The notes: a model not told the origin generated them from the letters alone. Positions 25,178 to 35,352 are shown, counted from the stretch's first letter. The stretch: 64,000 bases of DNA from Chryseobacterium sp. c4a (GCF_009900745.1 NZ_WXVU01000001.1:124001-188000); one strand, 5' to 3'. A program made the numbers and translations.

Positions 25178-25224
25178 CGGAGTTTTTAAAACTTATAAAA
25201 GCTATTAATCAATAAATTTAAAAG

Positions 25225-25686
25225 ATGAAAAAAATTATTCTATTACTAGGAGTGACTTTTTCCTCCGTAACATTTGCTCAGATTACTGATATAAGCAACG
25301 TAGTTAAAGCTATGGAATGTGAAAGTATTGGAAAAGTAAGTCCATTAGGGGTATTTATGGGGGAAATGAAAAAATGTTCCGGGGATGTATATGAATTTAG
25401 TTATAGAGATTATAAATACTCCCAAATTACTGATATTAAGAGGTTCTCTTTTGCAGACAAGGATGGAGCTTATGAATATTTATACAATACTCTTATTAAA
25501 GGAATGAACGAACTTCCAAAGGACAAAGTTGTACTTAAATTACCCGATGCTCTTTTACACTTAAAATTTGAAAAATCATTGGGAATTCCATGTGTTACAA
25601 TTTTTCATACTAGCGAGGCTGGGGTAGTAGGAATGTCTCAGACATTTACAAAAAAACAAATTGATAAACTTTTTGGAAAAAAATAA
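25225..25686 (+). CDS. Exported protein of unknown function
   Basis: A 153-residue protein with a signal peptide (about 1-19, ending TFAQ). The mature part has two Cys separated by a Lys- and Gly-rich stretch (AMECESIGKVSPLG, MKKCSGDVYEF) and a third Cys near residue 132. It lacks a T9SS sorting domain and a lipobox. No family is recognised. It has its own -7 element and a strong terminator, so it is a single-gene unit between the tRNA cluster and the two-component system. Confidence 0.7.
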   Translation: MKKIILLLGVTFSSVTFAQITDISNVVKAMECESIGKVSPLGVFMGEMKKCSGDVYEFSYRDYKYSQITDIKRFSFADKDGAYEYLYNTLIKGMNELPKDKVVLKLPDALLHLKFEKSLGIPCVTIFHTSEAGVVGMSQTFTKKQIDKLFGKK

Positions 25687-25727
25687 TATTCAATTGTGGG
25701 TTTTAGTCCATAATTGTTTCTCAACCT

Positions 25728-25754
25728 TCCCGGAATTTCTTCCGGGATTTTTTT
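25728..25754 (+). terminator. Terminator of the exported protein gene
   Basis: TCCCGGAA pairs with TTCCGGGA around TTTC, and seven T residues follow. Confidence 0.88.
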
Positions 25755-25984
25755 GTCTGAAATTTGATATAAATTTTGAGATGAAAAAGAAATTGAGTTG
25801 TTGACAATGAAAAATAGTTATACAACTGTTTAAAAAATCAATACACTATTTTTATATTTTCATTCCAGAACAAACAATGTGATTCAGCATTTTCTTATCT
25901 GAAAAGTACTATTCTTCTTAACTTTTATCACCGACCGGTAATCATCATGAAAATTTTCGCTACATTCGTGTAAAATAATTTTTG

Positions 25985-26665
25985 ATGAATATTCTTTTAT
26001 TAGAAGACGATCTCATTCTTTCTGCAGAGCTTTGCCGGTTTTTAGAATCCAATAATTTCACCTGCGATAAAATCTATGATGGAGAAACTTTTCTTCGCCA
26101 GATTAAGAATAATTCTTATGATCTGTATTTGCTGGACATTAATGTTCCTAAAATAAATGGCTTGGATGTTTGCCAGACGATCCGTTCCTTTGATAAAAGT
26201 ACTCCTATCATTATCATCTCTGCATACGGAGATATCTCAGATAAAAAAGATGCCTTTACCCGATTGGCTGATGATTACCTAGTAAAACCTTTTCAATTTG
26301 AAGAACTCCTGTTAAGGATCAATTCTCTGCTAAGACGAAAAATACCTTCAGATACTTCTGATCAGGATATTATAAGGGTAGATGACCTTATTATCAACAA
26401 AACAGAGCAGAAAGTGTATCGTGGTGGGAATGAAATAACGCTCACCTTAAAGGAATTCCAACTTTTAGTTTATCTGGCAGAGGCACAAGGAAGAACTGTT
26501 TCCAAACAGCAGATTACAGAACATGTATGGGAACATAATTTTAATACCAATACTAATACGGTAGAGGTATACATTAATTTTTTAAGAAAAAAGCTTGATA
26601 AAGATTTCAAAATAAAATTAATTCATACCCGATCCGGTTTCGGATATTACTTAAGCCCATTATAA
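25985..26665 (+). CDS. OmpR-family response regulator
   Basis: A two-component response regulator of 226 residues, probably controlling the downstream metal efflux operon. The receiver domain has the acidic pocket (LLEDD), phospho-acceptor D51 (YLLDINVPKING) and conserved Lys (YLVKPFQFEEL). The C-terminal winged helix covers about residues 130-226 (TLKEFQLLVYLAEAQGRTVSKQQITEHVW, HTRSGFGYYL region). The ATG at 25985 is preferred over a TTG one codon upstream. The kinase gene starts at the next base after the stop codon. CusR-like or CzcR-like regulation of metal efflux is inferred from context. Confidence 0.92.
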   Translation: MNILLLEDDLILSAELCRFLESNNFTCDKIYDGETFLRQIKNNSYDLYLLDINVPKINGLDVCQTIRSFDKSTPIIIISAYGDISDKKDAFTRLADDYLVKPFQFEELLLRINSLLRRKIPSDTSDQDIIRVDDLIINKTEQKVYRGGNEITLTLKEFQLLVYLAEAQGRTVSKQQITEHVWEHNFNTNTNTVEVYINFLRKKLDKDFKIKLIHTRSGFGYYLSPL

Positions 26666-28039
26666 ATGTCTTTAAAAAGAAAGATCGCTTTAACGATTAG
26701 TATCGCCTTTTCATTACTTTTTGGAATGGTGATGGCGGTCATTTATTTATCTTTTAATGATTTCAGAAGAGATGAATTTAAAGAGAGATTCAGGCAGCGA
26801 TTGGAGTTTACGACCCACTTTATTTCAAAATCAAAAGATTTTGAAGAAGAAGCACCTATCTTTTTCAATGAAAATTCAGATAATATTCTTTTGAATGAAA
26901 AGATTTTGATTTTTAATGAACAAAAAGAATTAATCTATAGTACGATTAAAGATCGCAATGTTACCTGGGATAGTGCAATGTTGAAGGAACTGGATAAAAA
27001 GAAAATTATCTACACTGAAAAAACCGTTCCTGAGATTTATGCTGCACTGAGAAACATTAATGGAGAAAACTATTACATCCTTACCAGTGCCTTTGATACC
27101 AATGGAAAGTCAAAATTGGGATTTTTGAAATACCTTTTGATTGCTGCTTATGCAATGAGTACACTTCTTATAGGTTTTTTCAGTTATTACTTTGTGGAAA
27201 AGTTTCTTCGTCCTTTAGAAGATTTAAATAAAGAAATTTCAGAAGTAACGGCTCATAAACTTACCACTCAAATTCCCGTACAGGAATCTAATGATGAAGT
27301 AAATGTTCTTGCAAAATCTTTCAATACGATGATTGTAAGACTTAATGATGTATTTCAATCACAAAAAGATTTTACAGCCAGTGCTTCCCACGAAATCAGA
27401 ACACCCATTACAAGAATGGCATTCCAATTGGAAAACCTGATTAAGTTTGAAGAACATTCTCCAAAAACACTGTCTTCACTACAACAAATTCAAAGGGATG
27501 TTTATCAATTATCAGACTTAACGAATTCATTATTGTTGCTTACAAAGTTTGATAAAGAAAATATTCAAAGCATTTATGAAGATGTGAGAATAGATGAAGT
27601 GATCTTTGAAGCCTTTGAAGCAGTAGAAAAAAGTTATCCTGAGCTTAAACTTGATTTTCTTATCACTGAAGAAACATTTGAAAATGCTTTTCTCACAATT
27701 AGTGGTATACAGTCCTTATTGGTGATTGTCTTTATTAATCTATTTAAAAATGCGGCGGTATATTCTGATGATACCGAAGTGAAAGTTTTAATTACCGAAA
27801 CAAACAATAACCTTAGTGTTGATGTGATTTCCCATGGTGCTACCATTTCAGAAGAAGAGCAGACCAAGTTATTTGAAGCTTTTACAAGGGGAAATAATGC
27901 TCAGAACATTGCTGGTTCTGGACTAGGCTTGAGGATTGTTAAAAGAATCCTTGAGTATCATGATGCGGAAATTATTTATTCATCTCCCGCAGAATACATG
28001 AATAAGTTTACATTGATTTTTAAAAAATATTTTATTTAA
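26666..28039 (+). CDS. Membrane sensor histidine kinase
   Basis: The partner kinase of the preceding regulator, 457 residues. It has two membrane segments (about 9-29 and 158-180) around a periplasmic sensor domain of about 125 residues, followed by HAMP. The phospho-acceptor is H242 in FTASASHEIRTPITRM. The ATPase boxes are N (LFKNAAVYSDD) and G (GSGLGLRIVKRIL). The start codon is directly next to the stop codon of the regulator gene. The sensor domain shows no clear metal-binding cluster, so the signal is inferred only from the neighbouring efflux genes. Confidence 0.92.
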   Translation: MSLKRKIALTISIAFSLLFGMVMAVIYLSFNDFRRDEFKERFRQRLEFTTHFISKSKDFEEEAPIFFNENSDNILLNEKILIFNEQKELIYSTIKDRNVTWDSAMLKELDKKKIIYTEKTVPEIYAALRNINGENYYILTSAFDTNGKSKLGFLKYLLIAAYAMSTLLIGFFSYYFVEKFLRPLEDLNKEISEVTAHKLTTQIPVQESNDEVNVLAKSFNTMIVRLNDVFQSQKDFTASASHEIRTPITRMAFQLENLIKFEEHSPKTLSSLQQIQRDVYQLSDLTNSLLLLTKFDKENIQSIYEDVRIDEVIFEAFEAVEKSYPELKLDFLITEETFENAFLTISGIQSLLVIVFINLFKNAAVYSDDTEVKVLITETNNNLSVDVISHGATISEEEQTKLFEAFTRGNNAQNIAGSGLGLRIVKRILEYHDAEIIYSSPAEYMNKFTLIFKKYFI

Positions 28040-28224
28040 GCTGGCTTATTTCAAAAATCAGCCCCAATTTTGGTTAAACTTCAGATTAATTTTTTCGATA
28101 AAATTCAACTATCGGAGAAAAAAAATAATTTCTCAGTTTTATTAATCCCTGTAAAAATGGGTAGTTTAAGGTGATTTTAATATTTTTTTAAGCCCTCTTT
28201 AAGTTTCTTTTAATCGCATCCGAG

Positions 28225-28232
28225 CAATTTTG
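28225..28232 (+). promoter_or_regulatory. Possible -7 element of the RND efflux operon
   Basis: CAATTTTG differs from TAnnTTTG at the first base, 20 bases before the TolC-family start codon. No good -33 is visible, as expected for a promoter that needs an activator. Confidence 0.35.
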
Positions 28233-28251
28233 TAATTTAAAAAGAAAAATA

Positions 28252-29493
28252 ATGAACAGAATTGCAGTGCTGTGTCTTGCCGTTTCCTCATTCATGGCGG
28301 CACAACAGCAAATGTCTCTTTTGGATTGCGAAGAAGCTTTTCAAAAGAACAATCTTCAGCTGCTCGCCGAACAATACAACATCAATATGGCTGATGCTGA
28401 TATCCTGCAGGCCAAAATCTGGGAGCTGCCACAGCTGAGTGGGCAGTTTAATGCTTATAACCCTCAAGGTAAAAAGTTTTTTGATGTTGGCCATTCAAAA
28501 GGAGCAGGAATTACTCAGTTAATTTATATGGGTGGCAAAAAGAAAAATGAAATTGCATTTGCCAAATCTAATAAAGAACTCGCCCAACTCCAGTTTTCAC
28601 AACTTCTTGTTGACCTGAGATCCCAACTTCGATCTGCCTATTTTAATCTTTACTACGAAAGATTAAAGCTTGGGAATACAGATAAGCAGCTAGGATACAT
28701 GAACGATCTGTTAAGTGCTTATCGTATACAGTCTGCTAAAGGAAATGTATCCCTTAAAGATGCGGTTAGACTTCAAAGTTTAGTAATTCAACTGAATCAT
28801 GACAAGCTTGAGATCAACAAAAATATTCTTGATTTTGAACAGAATTTAAAAGTTCTTACAGGAATCACGGAAGATATAGAACCTTTGATCCCTGAATCTG
28901 AAGCTAAAGAAGCATTAGCGGCTCAGCCTTTTGGAGATGCCGAAGAGTTGAAAAATAAAGCACTTGAAAATAATGCTGATTATCGATACAATCTAAAACT
29001 AATTGATAACAGTAAGCTTTATGCCCAATGGCAGAAGTCAATGAATGTACCGGATATTAATGTTGGTGCAGCATGGGATCAGGCAGGAGGTACTTTTAAT
29101 AATGAAGCCAATCTGACCTTAGGAATTCCTTTGCCATTATGGAGAGTAAATCAAGGCAATGTGGAGAAAGCTAATTATGCAATTAAGCAGAACCAAAAAA
29201 ATGCAGATTTCCAGAAACTTACTCTTGAAACAAAAGTACAGGCAGCTTATAAAACCTGGAAAGCACAATATGATCAGCTTTTGGATATCAAAACAACAGA
29301 TCTTCAGAATATGGATTTAGTGTATAACGGAATGGTGACCAATTTTAGAAAAGGAAATGTAAATCTTATTGAATTTACAGATTTTATGGACAGCTACCGG
29401 GAAACAGCACTTCAAATCTATGATATGAAGAACGAGATCATGCAGGCGGCAGAACAACTTAACCAATTAGTACAAACGAAAATCTTCTATTAA
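28252..29493 (+). CDS. TolC-family outer membrane efflux protein
   Basis: The outer membrane channel of a tripartite efflux pump, 413 residues. A signal peptide (about 1-18) is followed by the two alpha-helical repeats of the outer membrane efflux protein family. Long heptad-like helices cover about residues 100-200 and 300-400, and the repeat boundary is seen at LTLGIPLPLWRVNQGNVEKA. It lies 3 bases before the periplasmic adaptor gene. It fits the CzcC/CusC role in the pump. Confidence 0.9.
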   Translation: MNRIAVLCLAVSSFMAAQQQMSLLDCEEAFQKNNLQLLAEQYNINMADADILQAKIWELPQLSGQFNAYNPQGKKFFDVGHSKGAGITQLIYMGGKKKNEIAFAKSNKELAQLQFSQLLVDLRSQLRSAYFNLYYERLKLGNTDKQLGYMNDLLSAYRIQSAKGNVSLKDAVRLQSLVIQLNHDKLEINKNILDFEQNLKVLTGITEDIEPLIPESEAKEALAAQPFGDAEELKNKALENNADYRYNLKLIDNSKLYAQWQKSMNVPDINVGAAWDQAGGTFNNEANLTLGIPLPLWRVNQGNVEKANYAIKQNQKNADFQKLTLETKVQAAYKTWKAQYDQLLDIKTTDLQNMDLVYNGMVTNFRKGNVNLIEFTDFMDSYRETALQIYDMKNEIMQAAEQLNQLVQTKIFY

Positions 29494-29496
29494 ACA

Positions 29497-30582
29497 ATGA
29501 AAACTTATATTATCCCAGTATTAATGGCCTTATCATTAATGGCTTGCTCAAAAAAAGAGGAAGAAAAAGAAAATCCTGCTAAAAAAGGTTTTGAACTCAG
29601 CAATACAATGTTGAAGTCTATCTCTCTGGCAAAAGCTGAACAAAAGAATATAGAAGATGAATATAGCTTTTACGGAAAAATCTCCGCAGACAAGAATAGT
29701 TATATAGACGTTTATCCATTAGTAGGTGGAAATGTGATGAGTGTAAACGTAGAACTTGGAGACTACGTGAAAAAGGGACAGGTACTGGCTACAATAAGAA
29801 GTACAGAGCTTGCTGAAATTCAAAAAGATGTAAGTGATGCCAAAACCGACCTTGTTGTTGCTAAAAATAACCTTAGGGTCGCTAAAGAACTCTTTGAAGG
29901 AAAATTGAATACGGAAAGAGAGGTGCTGGAGGCAAAAAGCCAGCTGCAAAAAGCACAAGACCAATTGCAGAGAGCTACAGCAGTAAGTACGGTTTATAAT
30001 GTTAAATCAGGAAATATATATAGCGTTGTCGCTCCTATTAATGGATACATTGTACAGAAAAGTATCAATAAAGACATGCAGCTGCGAAGTGACCGAAGCG
30101 AAAATATATTTGACGTAGCAAATACAACCAATGTTTGGGCGATTATGAACGTTAACGAATCTGATATTGATAAAATCAGCCTTGGAATGAAAGCTCAAGT
30201 GTCTACACTTTCTTATCCTGATAAAGTTTTTGATGGAAAAATAGATAAAATATTCAAAATTATTGATCCGCAAACCAATGCTATGCAGGCGAGAGTAGTC
30301 CTGGATAATGCCAACGGATTGTTGATCCCGGACAGTAAGGCTACCATAAAAGTATCCAGCCTGGAAAGCAATACAATGTTGAGTATTCCTTCTAAAGCTG
30401 TAATTTTTGATGATAATAAAAGTTTTGTAGTTGTTTTCAAATCGAGAACCGATGTGAAAGTAAGAGAAGTGAAAGTACAGAAACAAGTAGGGAACATTAC
30501 GTATATCGCAGATGGTCTTAAAGAAGGAGAGGAAGTAGTTACGAACAACCAGCTTTTGATATATCGTTCTCTAAACAGCTGA
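29497..30582 (+). CDS. RND efflux periplasmic adaptor (membrane fusion protein)
   Basis: Links the inner membrane RND pump with the outer membrane channel. The 361-residue lipoprotein has a lipobox with Cys17 (SLMAC) and a charged linker. The biotinyl-lipoyl halves are near residues 70-95 (YPLVGGNVMSVNVELGDYVKKGQVLA) and 165-185 (VVAPINGYIVQKSI), either side of an alpha-helical hairpin. The barrel domain follows. No His- or Met-rich N-terminal metal-binding stretch of the CusB/CzcB type is present. It is co-transcribed with the TolC and RND genes. Confidence 0.9.
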   Translation: MKTYIIPVLMALSLMACSKKEEEKENPAKKGFELSNTMLKSISLAKAEQKNIEDEYSFYGKISADKNSYIDVYPLVGGNVMSVNVELGDYVKKGQVLATIRSTELAEIQKDVSDAKTDLVVAKNNLRVAKELFEGKLNTEREVLEAKSQLQKAQDQLQRATAVSTVYNVKSGNIYSVVAPINGYIVQKSINKDMQLRSDRSENIFDVANTTNVWAIMNVNESDIDKISLGMKAQVSTLSYPDKVFDGKIDKIFKIIDPQTNAMQARVVLDNANGLLIPDSKATIKVSSLESNTMLSIPSKAVIFDDNKSFVVVFKSRTDVKVREVKVQKQVGNITYIADGLKEGEEVVTNNQLLIYRSLNS

Positions 30583-30644
30583 AAATTGTAGTGATTTAAA
30601 ATAAATTCTTTCAACGGCTTTTTTAGGTCATCAATGTATGTATC

Positions 30645-33600
30645 ATGAATAAATTCATAAAAAATATAATCGCTTTTTCGTTAAAGAATAAAGCATTTAC
30701 CTTTATCTGGGTGGCTATTTTAGCGATTGCCGGATTTATAAGTTTCAAAAATATGCCTATTGAAGCTTTTCCGGATGTAACCAATACCCAGATTGTAATC
30801 ATTACCCAATGGAATGGACGTAGTGCGGAAGAAGTAGAACGCTTTGTTACTACCCCCATAGAATTGGCAATGAGCCCGGTTCAGAAGAAAACCAGTGTGA
30901 GAAGTACCACAATGTTTGGGCTTTCCATTGTAAAAATTCTGTTTGATGATGGGGTGGATGATACTTTTGCCAGAAATCAGGTCAATAACCAATTAAGAAC
31001 CATTAGCCTTCCTGACGAGGTTGACCCTGAAGTGCAACCACCCTACGGGCCAACCGGAGAAATTTTCAGATATACGCTGGAAAGTAAAACGAAAGATTCC
31101 CGTAAACTGCTTACTCTGCAAAACTGGGTGATAGACCGTGCACTAAGAGGAGTTGCCGGAGTAGCAGATATCAACGTTTTCGGTGGGCAGGATAAAGTAT
31201 TCGAGCTAAGTATCGATCCCAGAGCACTGGACAAATATAATCTGACACCACTTCAGGTATATGATGCTGTTACCAAGAGTAACCTGAACGTTGGAGGTGA
31301 TGTCATTGAAAAAAATGGACAGGCTTATGTTGTAAGAGGAATAGGTTTGGTAAAATCTATTACAGATATTGGAAATATTACCATTCAGAATGATAGCGGA
31401 AATCCGGTGCTGGTAAAAAATGTAGCAGAAGTTCATGAAAGCTCTATGCCTAGAGTAGGGCAGGCTGCTTTAAACAATCATGATGATACCGTAGAAGGAA
31501 TCGTCGTGATGAGAAAAGGCGAGAACCCAAGAGAGGTTTTGGTAGGCGTAAAAGCTAAAATTAAAGAACTGAACGAGAAGATTCTTCCGAAAGATGTGAA
31601 GATGGTAACTTTCTACGACAGGGATAACCTGATGGATTTCACTACTCACACCGTAATGCATAACTTAATTGAAGGAATTGTATTGGTAACGGTGATCGTT
31701 TTGATCTTTATGGCAGACTGGAGAACCACACTGATTGTTTCCATCATCATTCCTTTATCCCTATTATTTGCCTTTTTATGTTTAAAATTAGCAGGGATGA
31801 GTGCAAACTTACTTTCTCTGGGAGCTGTAGACTTCGGGATTATCATCGATGGAGCCGTCGTCATGGTGGAGGGCCTCTTTGTAATGCTCGACCACAAGGC
31901 GCATCGGTATGGAATGGAGAAATTCAATAAATTAGCCAAAGGGGGTTGGATTAAACAGACCGGAACGGGGCTAGGAAAAGCTATTTTCTTCTCGAAGCTG
32001 ATTATCATTACCTCGCTGATTCCCATCTTCTCATTCCAGAAAGTGGAAGGGAAAATGTTCTCTCCTTTAGCATTTACTTTAGGATTCGCATTGATGGGAG
32101 CCCTGATATTTACCTTGACATTGGTTCCCGTACTTTCTCATATCCTTTTAAATAAAAACGTAAAAGAAAAAAATAACCCATTTGTTAATTTCTGGGACAG
32201 AATAGTGCTAAAAGGTTTCAACATAACCTTTAAACATAAAAAAATGAGTATGATCGTTGCGATTTCATTCCTTGCTTTGACATTATTCTCAGGGAAATTC
32301 CTTGGAACGGAATTCTTACCACAGCTGAATGAAGGATCACTTTGGATTACAGCAGAAATGCCAATGAGTTCATCGTTAAAGGAATCTCTGAAAACAGCAG
32401 ATCTTTTGAAAAAGGATATTATGAGTTTTTCTGAAGTGACAGATGTTCTGGCACAAACAGGAAGAAGTAATGATGGAACAGACCCTAATGGATTTGGTTT
32501 TGTACAGTTTGCTGTAAACCTTAAACCAAGAGAAGAATGGAAGAGGAAAATTACCTATGATGAACTTATTACTGAAATTGATCAAAAGCTGAGAAGTTAT
32601 CAGGGAATCACCTTCAACTATTCTCAACCGATTTCAGACAACGTAGCAGAAGCTGTAGCTGGTTTTAAAGCTGAAAACGGAATCAAGATCTATGGTGATA
32701 ATTTAGAAACCTTAGACAAATTAGCCCATGAGATTCTAGGTAAGATTAAAGATGTTGACGGAGTAAAAGACCCGGGTATCATTAAAAATATCGGTCAGCC
32801 GGAAGTAAGTGTCGTATTAGACAGAGATAAAATGGCTGCTTATGGAGTAATGCCCGCAGACGCACAAGCAGTATTGGAAATGGCTTTTGGAGGAAAGACC
32901 GCTTCTGAAATGTTTGATGGAGAAAGAAAATTCCCGATCCGTCTTCGTTACTCTCAGGAATACAGAACCGATGAAAATGATATCGCTGCTTTGATGGTTC
33001 CTACTCAGGACGGGGCAAAAATCCCTTTAAAAGAGATCAGTACTATTGTAAAAGATAATGGAGCTGCATTTATTTACAGAGATAATATCAAAAGATATAT
33101 TGGGGTAAAATTCTCAATCCGTGACCGTGACTTGGGAAGTACCATTGCTGACGCTCAGAAAAAAGTAGCTACTATTGAACTTCCTGATGGATATTCTGTA
33201 GGCTGGACAGGGCAGTTTGAAAATCAGCAGCGTGCTTCACACAGATTGGCCCAGGTAGTTCCGGTAAGTATTCTGATGATCTTTTTCCTTTTGTTTATTC
33301 TGTTTGGAAATATGAAGGATTCACTTCTTGTATTGGCGAATGTTCCGTTTGCTCTGATTGGAGGGATTATTGCCCTGCATGTTACCGGAATCAATTTCGG
33401 AATCTCTGCTGGGGTAGGGATGATTGCCCTTCTTGGAATCTGTATACAGAATGGGGTTATTTTGATTACAGAATTTCATCAGAATGTTAAAAACGGACTG
33501 GATATAGACAATGCTATCCTCACGGGAGTTAAATCCAGAACCCGACCGGTGATTATGACTGCCTTGATGGCATCTATCGGATTAATGCCGGCTGCGTTAT

Positions 33601-33743
33601 CTACAGGAATTGGTTCAGAATCTCAAAAGCCTTTAGCTATTGTGATTATTGGTGGGTTGATAACGGCCACTGTGCTTACTCTGCTTATTTTCCCGATCAT
33701 TTTCTGGATATTTAACAGAACAAAAAGGTTAACCCAAGCCTGA
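30645..33743 (+). CDS. Heavy-metal efflux RND transporter, CzcA-like
   Basis: The proton-driven inner membrane pump of a metal efflux system, 1032 residues with 12 membrane segments. The TM4 motif VDFGIIIDGAVVMVEG (about residues 394-409) keeps the D-D-E proton-relay residues of CzcA-type Zn/Co/Cd or Ni exporters. This pattern differs from the CusA-type copper/silver pumps. Other family markers are IEAFPDVTNTQIVI near the N terminus, and WKRKI and GQFENQQRASHRLAQVVP in the second half. The metal is inferred from the motif only. A terminator follows. Confidence 0.92.
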   Translation: MNKFIKNIIAFSLKNKAFTFIWVAILAIAGFISFKNMPIEAFPDVTNTQIVIITQWNGRSAEEVERFVTTPIELAMSPVQKKTSVRSTTMFGLSIVKILFDDGVDDTFARNQVNNQLRTISLPDEVDPEVQPPYGPTGEIFRYTLESKTKDSRKLLTLQNWVIDRALRGVAGVADINVFGGQDKVFELSIDPRALDKYNLTPLQVYDAVTKSNLNVGGDVIEKNGQAYVVRGIGLVKSITDIGNITIQNDSGNPVLVKNVAEVHESSMPRVGQAALNNHDDTVEGIVVMRKGENPREVLVGVKAKIKELNEKILPKDVKMVTFYDRDNLMDFTTHTVMHNLIEGIVLVTVIVLIFMADWRTTLIVSIIIPLSLLFAFLCLKLAGMSANLLSLGAVDFGIIIDGAVVMVEGLFVMLDHKAHRYGMEKFNKLAKGGWIKQTGTGLGKAIFFSKLIIITSLIPIFSFQKVEGKMFSPLAFTLGFALMGALIFTLTLVPVLSHILLNKNVKEKNNPFVNFWDRIVLKGFNITFKHKKMSMIVAISFLALTLFSGKFLGTEFLPQLNEGSLWITAEMPMSSSLKESLKTADLLKKDIMSFSEVTDVLAQTGRSNDGTDPNGFGFVQFAVNLKPREEWKRKITYDELITEIDQKLRSYQGITFNYSQPISDNVAEAVAGFKAENGIKIYGDNLETLDKLAHEILGKIKDVDGVKDPGIIKNIGQPEVSVVLDRDKMAAYGVMPADAQAVLEMAFGGKTASEMFDGERKFPIRLRYSQEYRTDENDIAALMVPTQDGAKIPLKEISTIVKDNGAAFIYRDNIKRYIGVKFSIRDRDLGSTIADAQKKVATIELPDGYSVGWTGQFENQQRASHRLAQVVPVSILMIFFLLFILFGNMKDSLLVLANVPFALIGGIIALHVTGINFGISAGVGMIALLGICIQNGVILITEFHQNVKNGLDIDNAILTGVKSRTRPVIMTALMASIGLMPAALSTGIGSESQKPLAIVIIGGLITATVLTLLIFPIIFWIFNRTKRLTQA

Positions 33744-33768
33744 TTATCTTTCATTTTATATATTAATT

Positions 33769-33800
33769 GAGCCTGAAATATTCTGTATTTCAGGCTCTTT
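33769..33800 (+). terminator. Terminator of the RND efflux operon
   Basis: A 12-bp perfect stem GAGCCTGAAATA / TATTTCAGGCTC with loop TTCTG, followed by a short T run. Confidence 0.8.
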
Positions 33801-33938
33801 CGTAAAAAAGGCTATAAAAGGTTCCAGAAAGATTTTTTCAATCCGGAAAAATGTGTAAATTTGCAGTCTCAATGCATCGAAATATAAGGTTTGTCCTTCA
33901 TTGGATGAGAATATTGAAAGTTTTTTGAATAAAAAGTT

Positions 33939-33966
33939 TTTGGTATTTAAAAATTCATTATATTTG
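33939..33966 (+). promoter_or_regulatory. tuf promoter
   Basis: TTTG at 33939-33942 and TATATTTG at 33959-33966 (16-base spacer), 43 bases before the start codon. Confidence 0.7.
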
Positions 33967-34009
33967 CACACCGAAAATTTGAAAAACAATAAATAAATAA
34001 TTTTAAATC

Positions 34010-35215
34010 ATGGCAAAGGAAACGTTTAATCGTAACAAACCACACTTGAACATTGGTACTATTGGTCACGTTGACCATGGTAAAACTACTCTTACAGCTG
34101 CTATTTCTGCTGTATTAGCTAGCAAAGGTCTTGCTGAGAAAAAAGACTTCTCTTCAATTGACTCTGCTCCAGAAGAAAAAGAAAGAGGGATCACTATCAA
34201 TACTGCTCACATCGAGTACGAAACTGTAAAAAGACACTATGCTCACGTTGACTGTCCAGGTCACGCCGACTATGTTAAGAACATGGTAACTGGTGCTGCT
34301 CAGATGGATGGAGCTATCGTAGTATGTGCTGCAACTGATGGTCCAATGCCTCAAACTAGAGAACATATCCTACTTTGCCGTCAGGTAAACGTACCTAAGA
34401 TCGTTGTTTTCATGAACAAAGTTGACATGGTGGATGATCCAGAATTGTTAGAGCTTGTTGAAATGGAACTTAGAGATCTATTAGCTACTTATGACTTTGA
34501 TGGAGATAACTCTCCAGTAATCCAAGGTTCAGCTCTTGGAGCACTTACTGCAGCTACTAACGGTGACTCAGAAGATAAGTGGTTCAAAACTGTTGAAGCT
34601 CTTATGGATGCTGTTGATGAGTGGATCGACGAGCCAGTAAGAGATACTGACAAGCCATTCTTGATGCCAATCGAAGACGTATTCTCTATTACAGGTAGAG
34701 GTACTGTAGCAACTGGTAGAATCGAGGCTGGTGTTATCAACACTGGAGATCCAGTTGATATCGTTGGTATGGGTGAAGAAAAATTAACTTCTACTATTAC
34801 AGGAGTTGAGATGTTCAGAAAAATCCTAGACAGAGGTGAAGCTGGTGATAACGTAGGTCTATTGTTGAGAGGTATTGAAAAAACTGACATCAAGAGAGGT
34901 ATGGTAATCGCTAAGAAAGATTCTGTGAAGCCACACAAAAAATTCAAAGCATCTGTTTATATCCTTTCTAAAGAAGAAGGTGGACGTCACACTCCATTCC
35001 ACAACAAGTACCGTCCTCAGTTCTACGTAAGAACTACTGACGTTACAGGTGAGATCTTCTTACCAGAAGGTGTAGAAATGGTAATGCCTGGTGATAACTT
35101 AGAGATCACTGTAGAATTGTTACAACCAATCGCTCTTAACGAGGGTCTTAGATTCGCGATCAGAGAAGGTGGTAGAACAGTTGGTTCAGGTCAGGTTACT
35201 GAAATCTTAGACTAA
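34010..35215 (+). CDS. tuf: Elongation factor Tu
   Basis: GTPase that delivers aminoacyl-tRNA to the ribosome. The G motifs are all present: GHVDHGKTT (G1), RGITI (G2), DCPGHADY (G3), NKVDMVDD (G4) and SALGAL (G5). Domains 2 and 3 follow with [11 protein letters not shown] and RTTDVTGEI. The protein is complete and highly conserved. It has its own promoter and a terminator before tRNA-Trp. In flavobacteria tuf usually follows the Thr-Tyr-Gly-Thr tRNAs directly; here 8.9 kb of accessory genes lies between. Confidence 0.98.
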   Translation: MAKETFNRNKPHLNIGTIGHVDHGKTTLTAAISAVLASKGLAEKKDFSSIDSAPEEKERGITINTAHIEYETVKRHYAHVDCPGHADYVKNMVTGAAQMDGAIVVCAATDGPMPQTREHILLCRQVNVPKIVVFMNKVDMVDDPELLELVEMELRDLLATYDFDGDNSPVIQGSALGALTAATNGDSEDKWFKTVEALMDAVDEWIDEPVRDTDKPFLMPIEDVFSITGRGTVATGRIEAGVINTGDPVDIVGMGEEKLTSTITGVEMFRKILDRGEAGDNVGLLLRGIEKTDIKRGMVIAKKDSVKPHKKFKASVYILSKEEGGRHTPFHNKYRPQFYVRTTDVTGEIFLPEGVEMVMPGDNLEITVELLQPIALNEGLRFAIREGGRTVGSGQVTEILD

Positions 35216-35232
35216 TCATCTTAAAATAAATT

Positions 35233-35265
35233 AAGCTTCCGAAAGGAAACTCTCGGAAGCTTTTT
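35233..35265 (+). terminator. Terminator between tuf and tRNA-Trp
   Basis: AAGCTTCCGA pairs with TCGGAAGCTT over a 10-base loop, followed by a T run, just before the tRNA. It may act as a partial attenuator, since no separate promoter for tRNA-Trp, secE and nusG is evident. Confidence 0.75.
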
Positions 35266-35269
35266 AACT

Positions 35270-35340
35270 ACGGGCATCGTCCAATGGTAGGATACCGGTC
35301 TCCAAAACCGTTGATCAGGGTTCGAATCCTTGTGCCCGTG
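35270..35340 (+). tRNA. tRNA-Trp (CCA)
   Basis: A 71-base cloverleaf. Acceptor ACGGGCA pairs with TGCCCGT, the anticodon is CCA (GGTCTCCAAAACC), and the T arm is GGGTTCGAATCCT. It sits directly upstream of secE, the usual place in flavobacteria. Confidence 0.95.
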
Positions 35341-35352
35341 CAAATATAAATT

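Noticed and set aside
30007..30486. 159-codon ORF antisense to the RND adaptor gene
   Set aside because: It lies wholly within a well-supported gene and its composition (His, Tyr, Phe and Ile rich) is that of an antisense reading frame.
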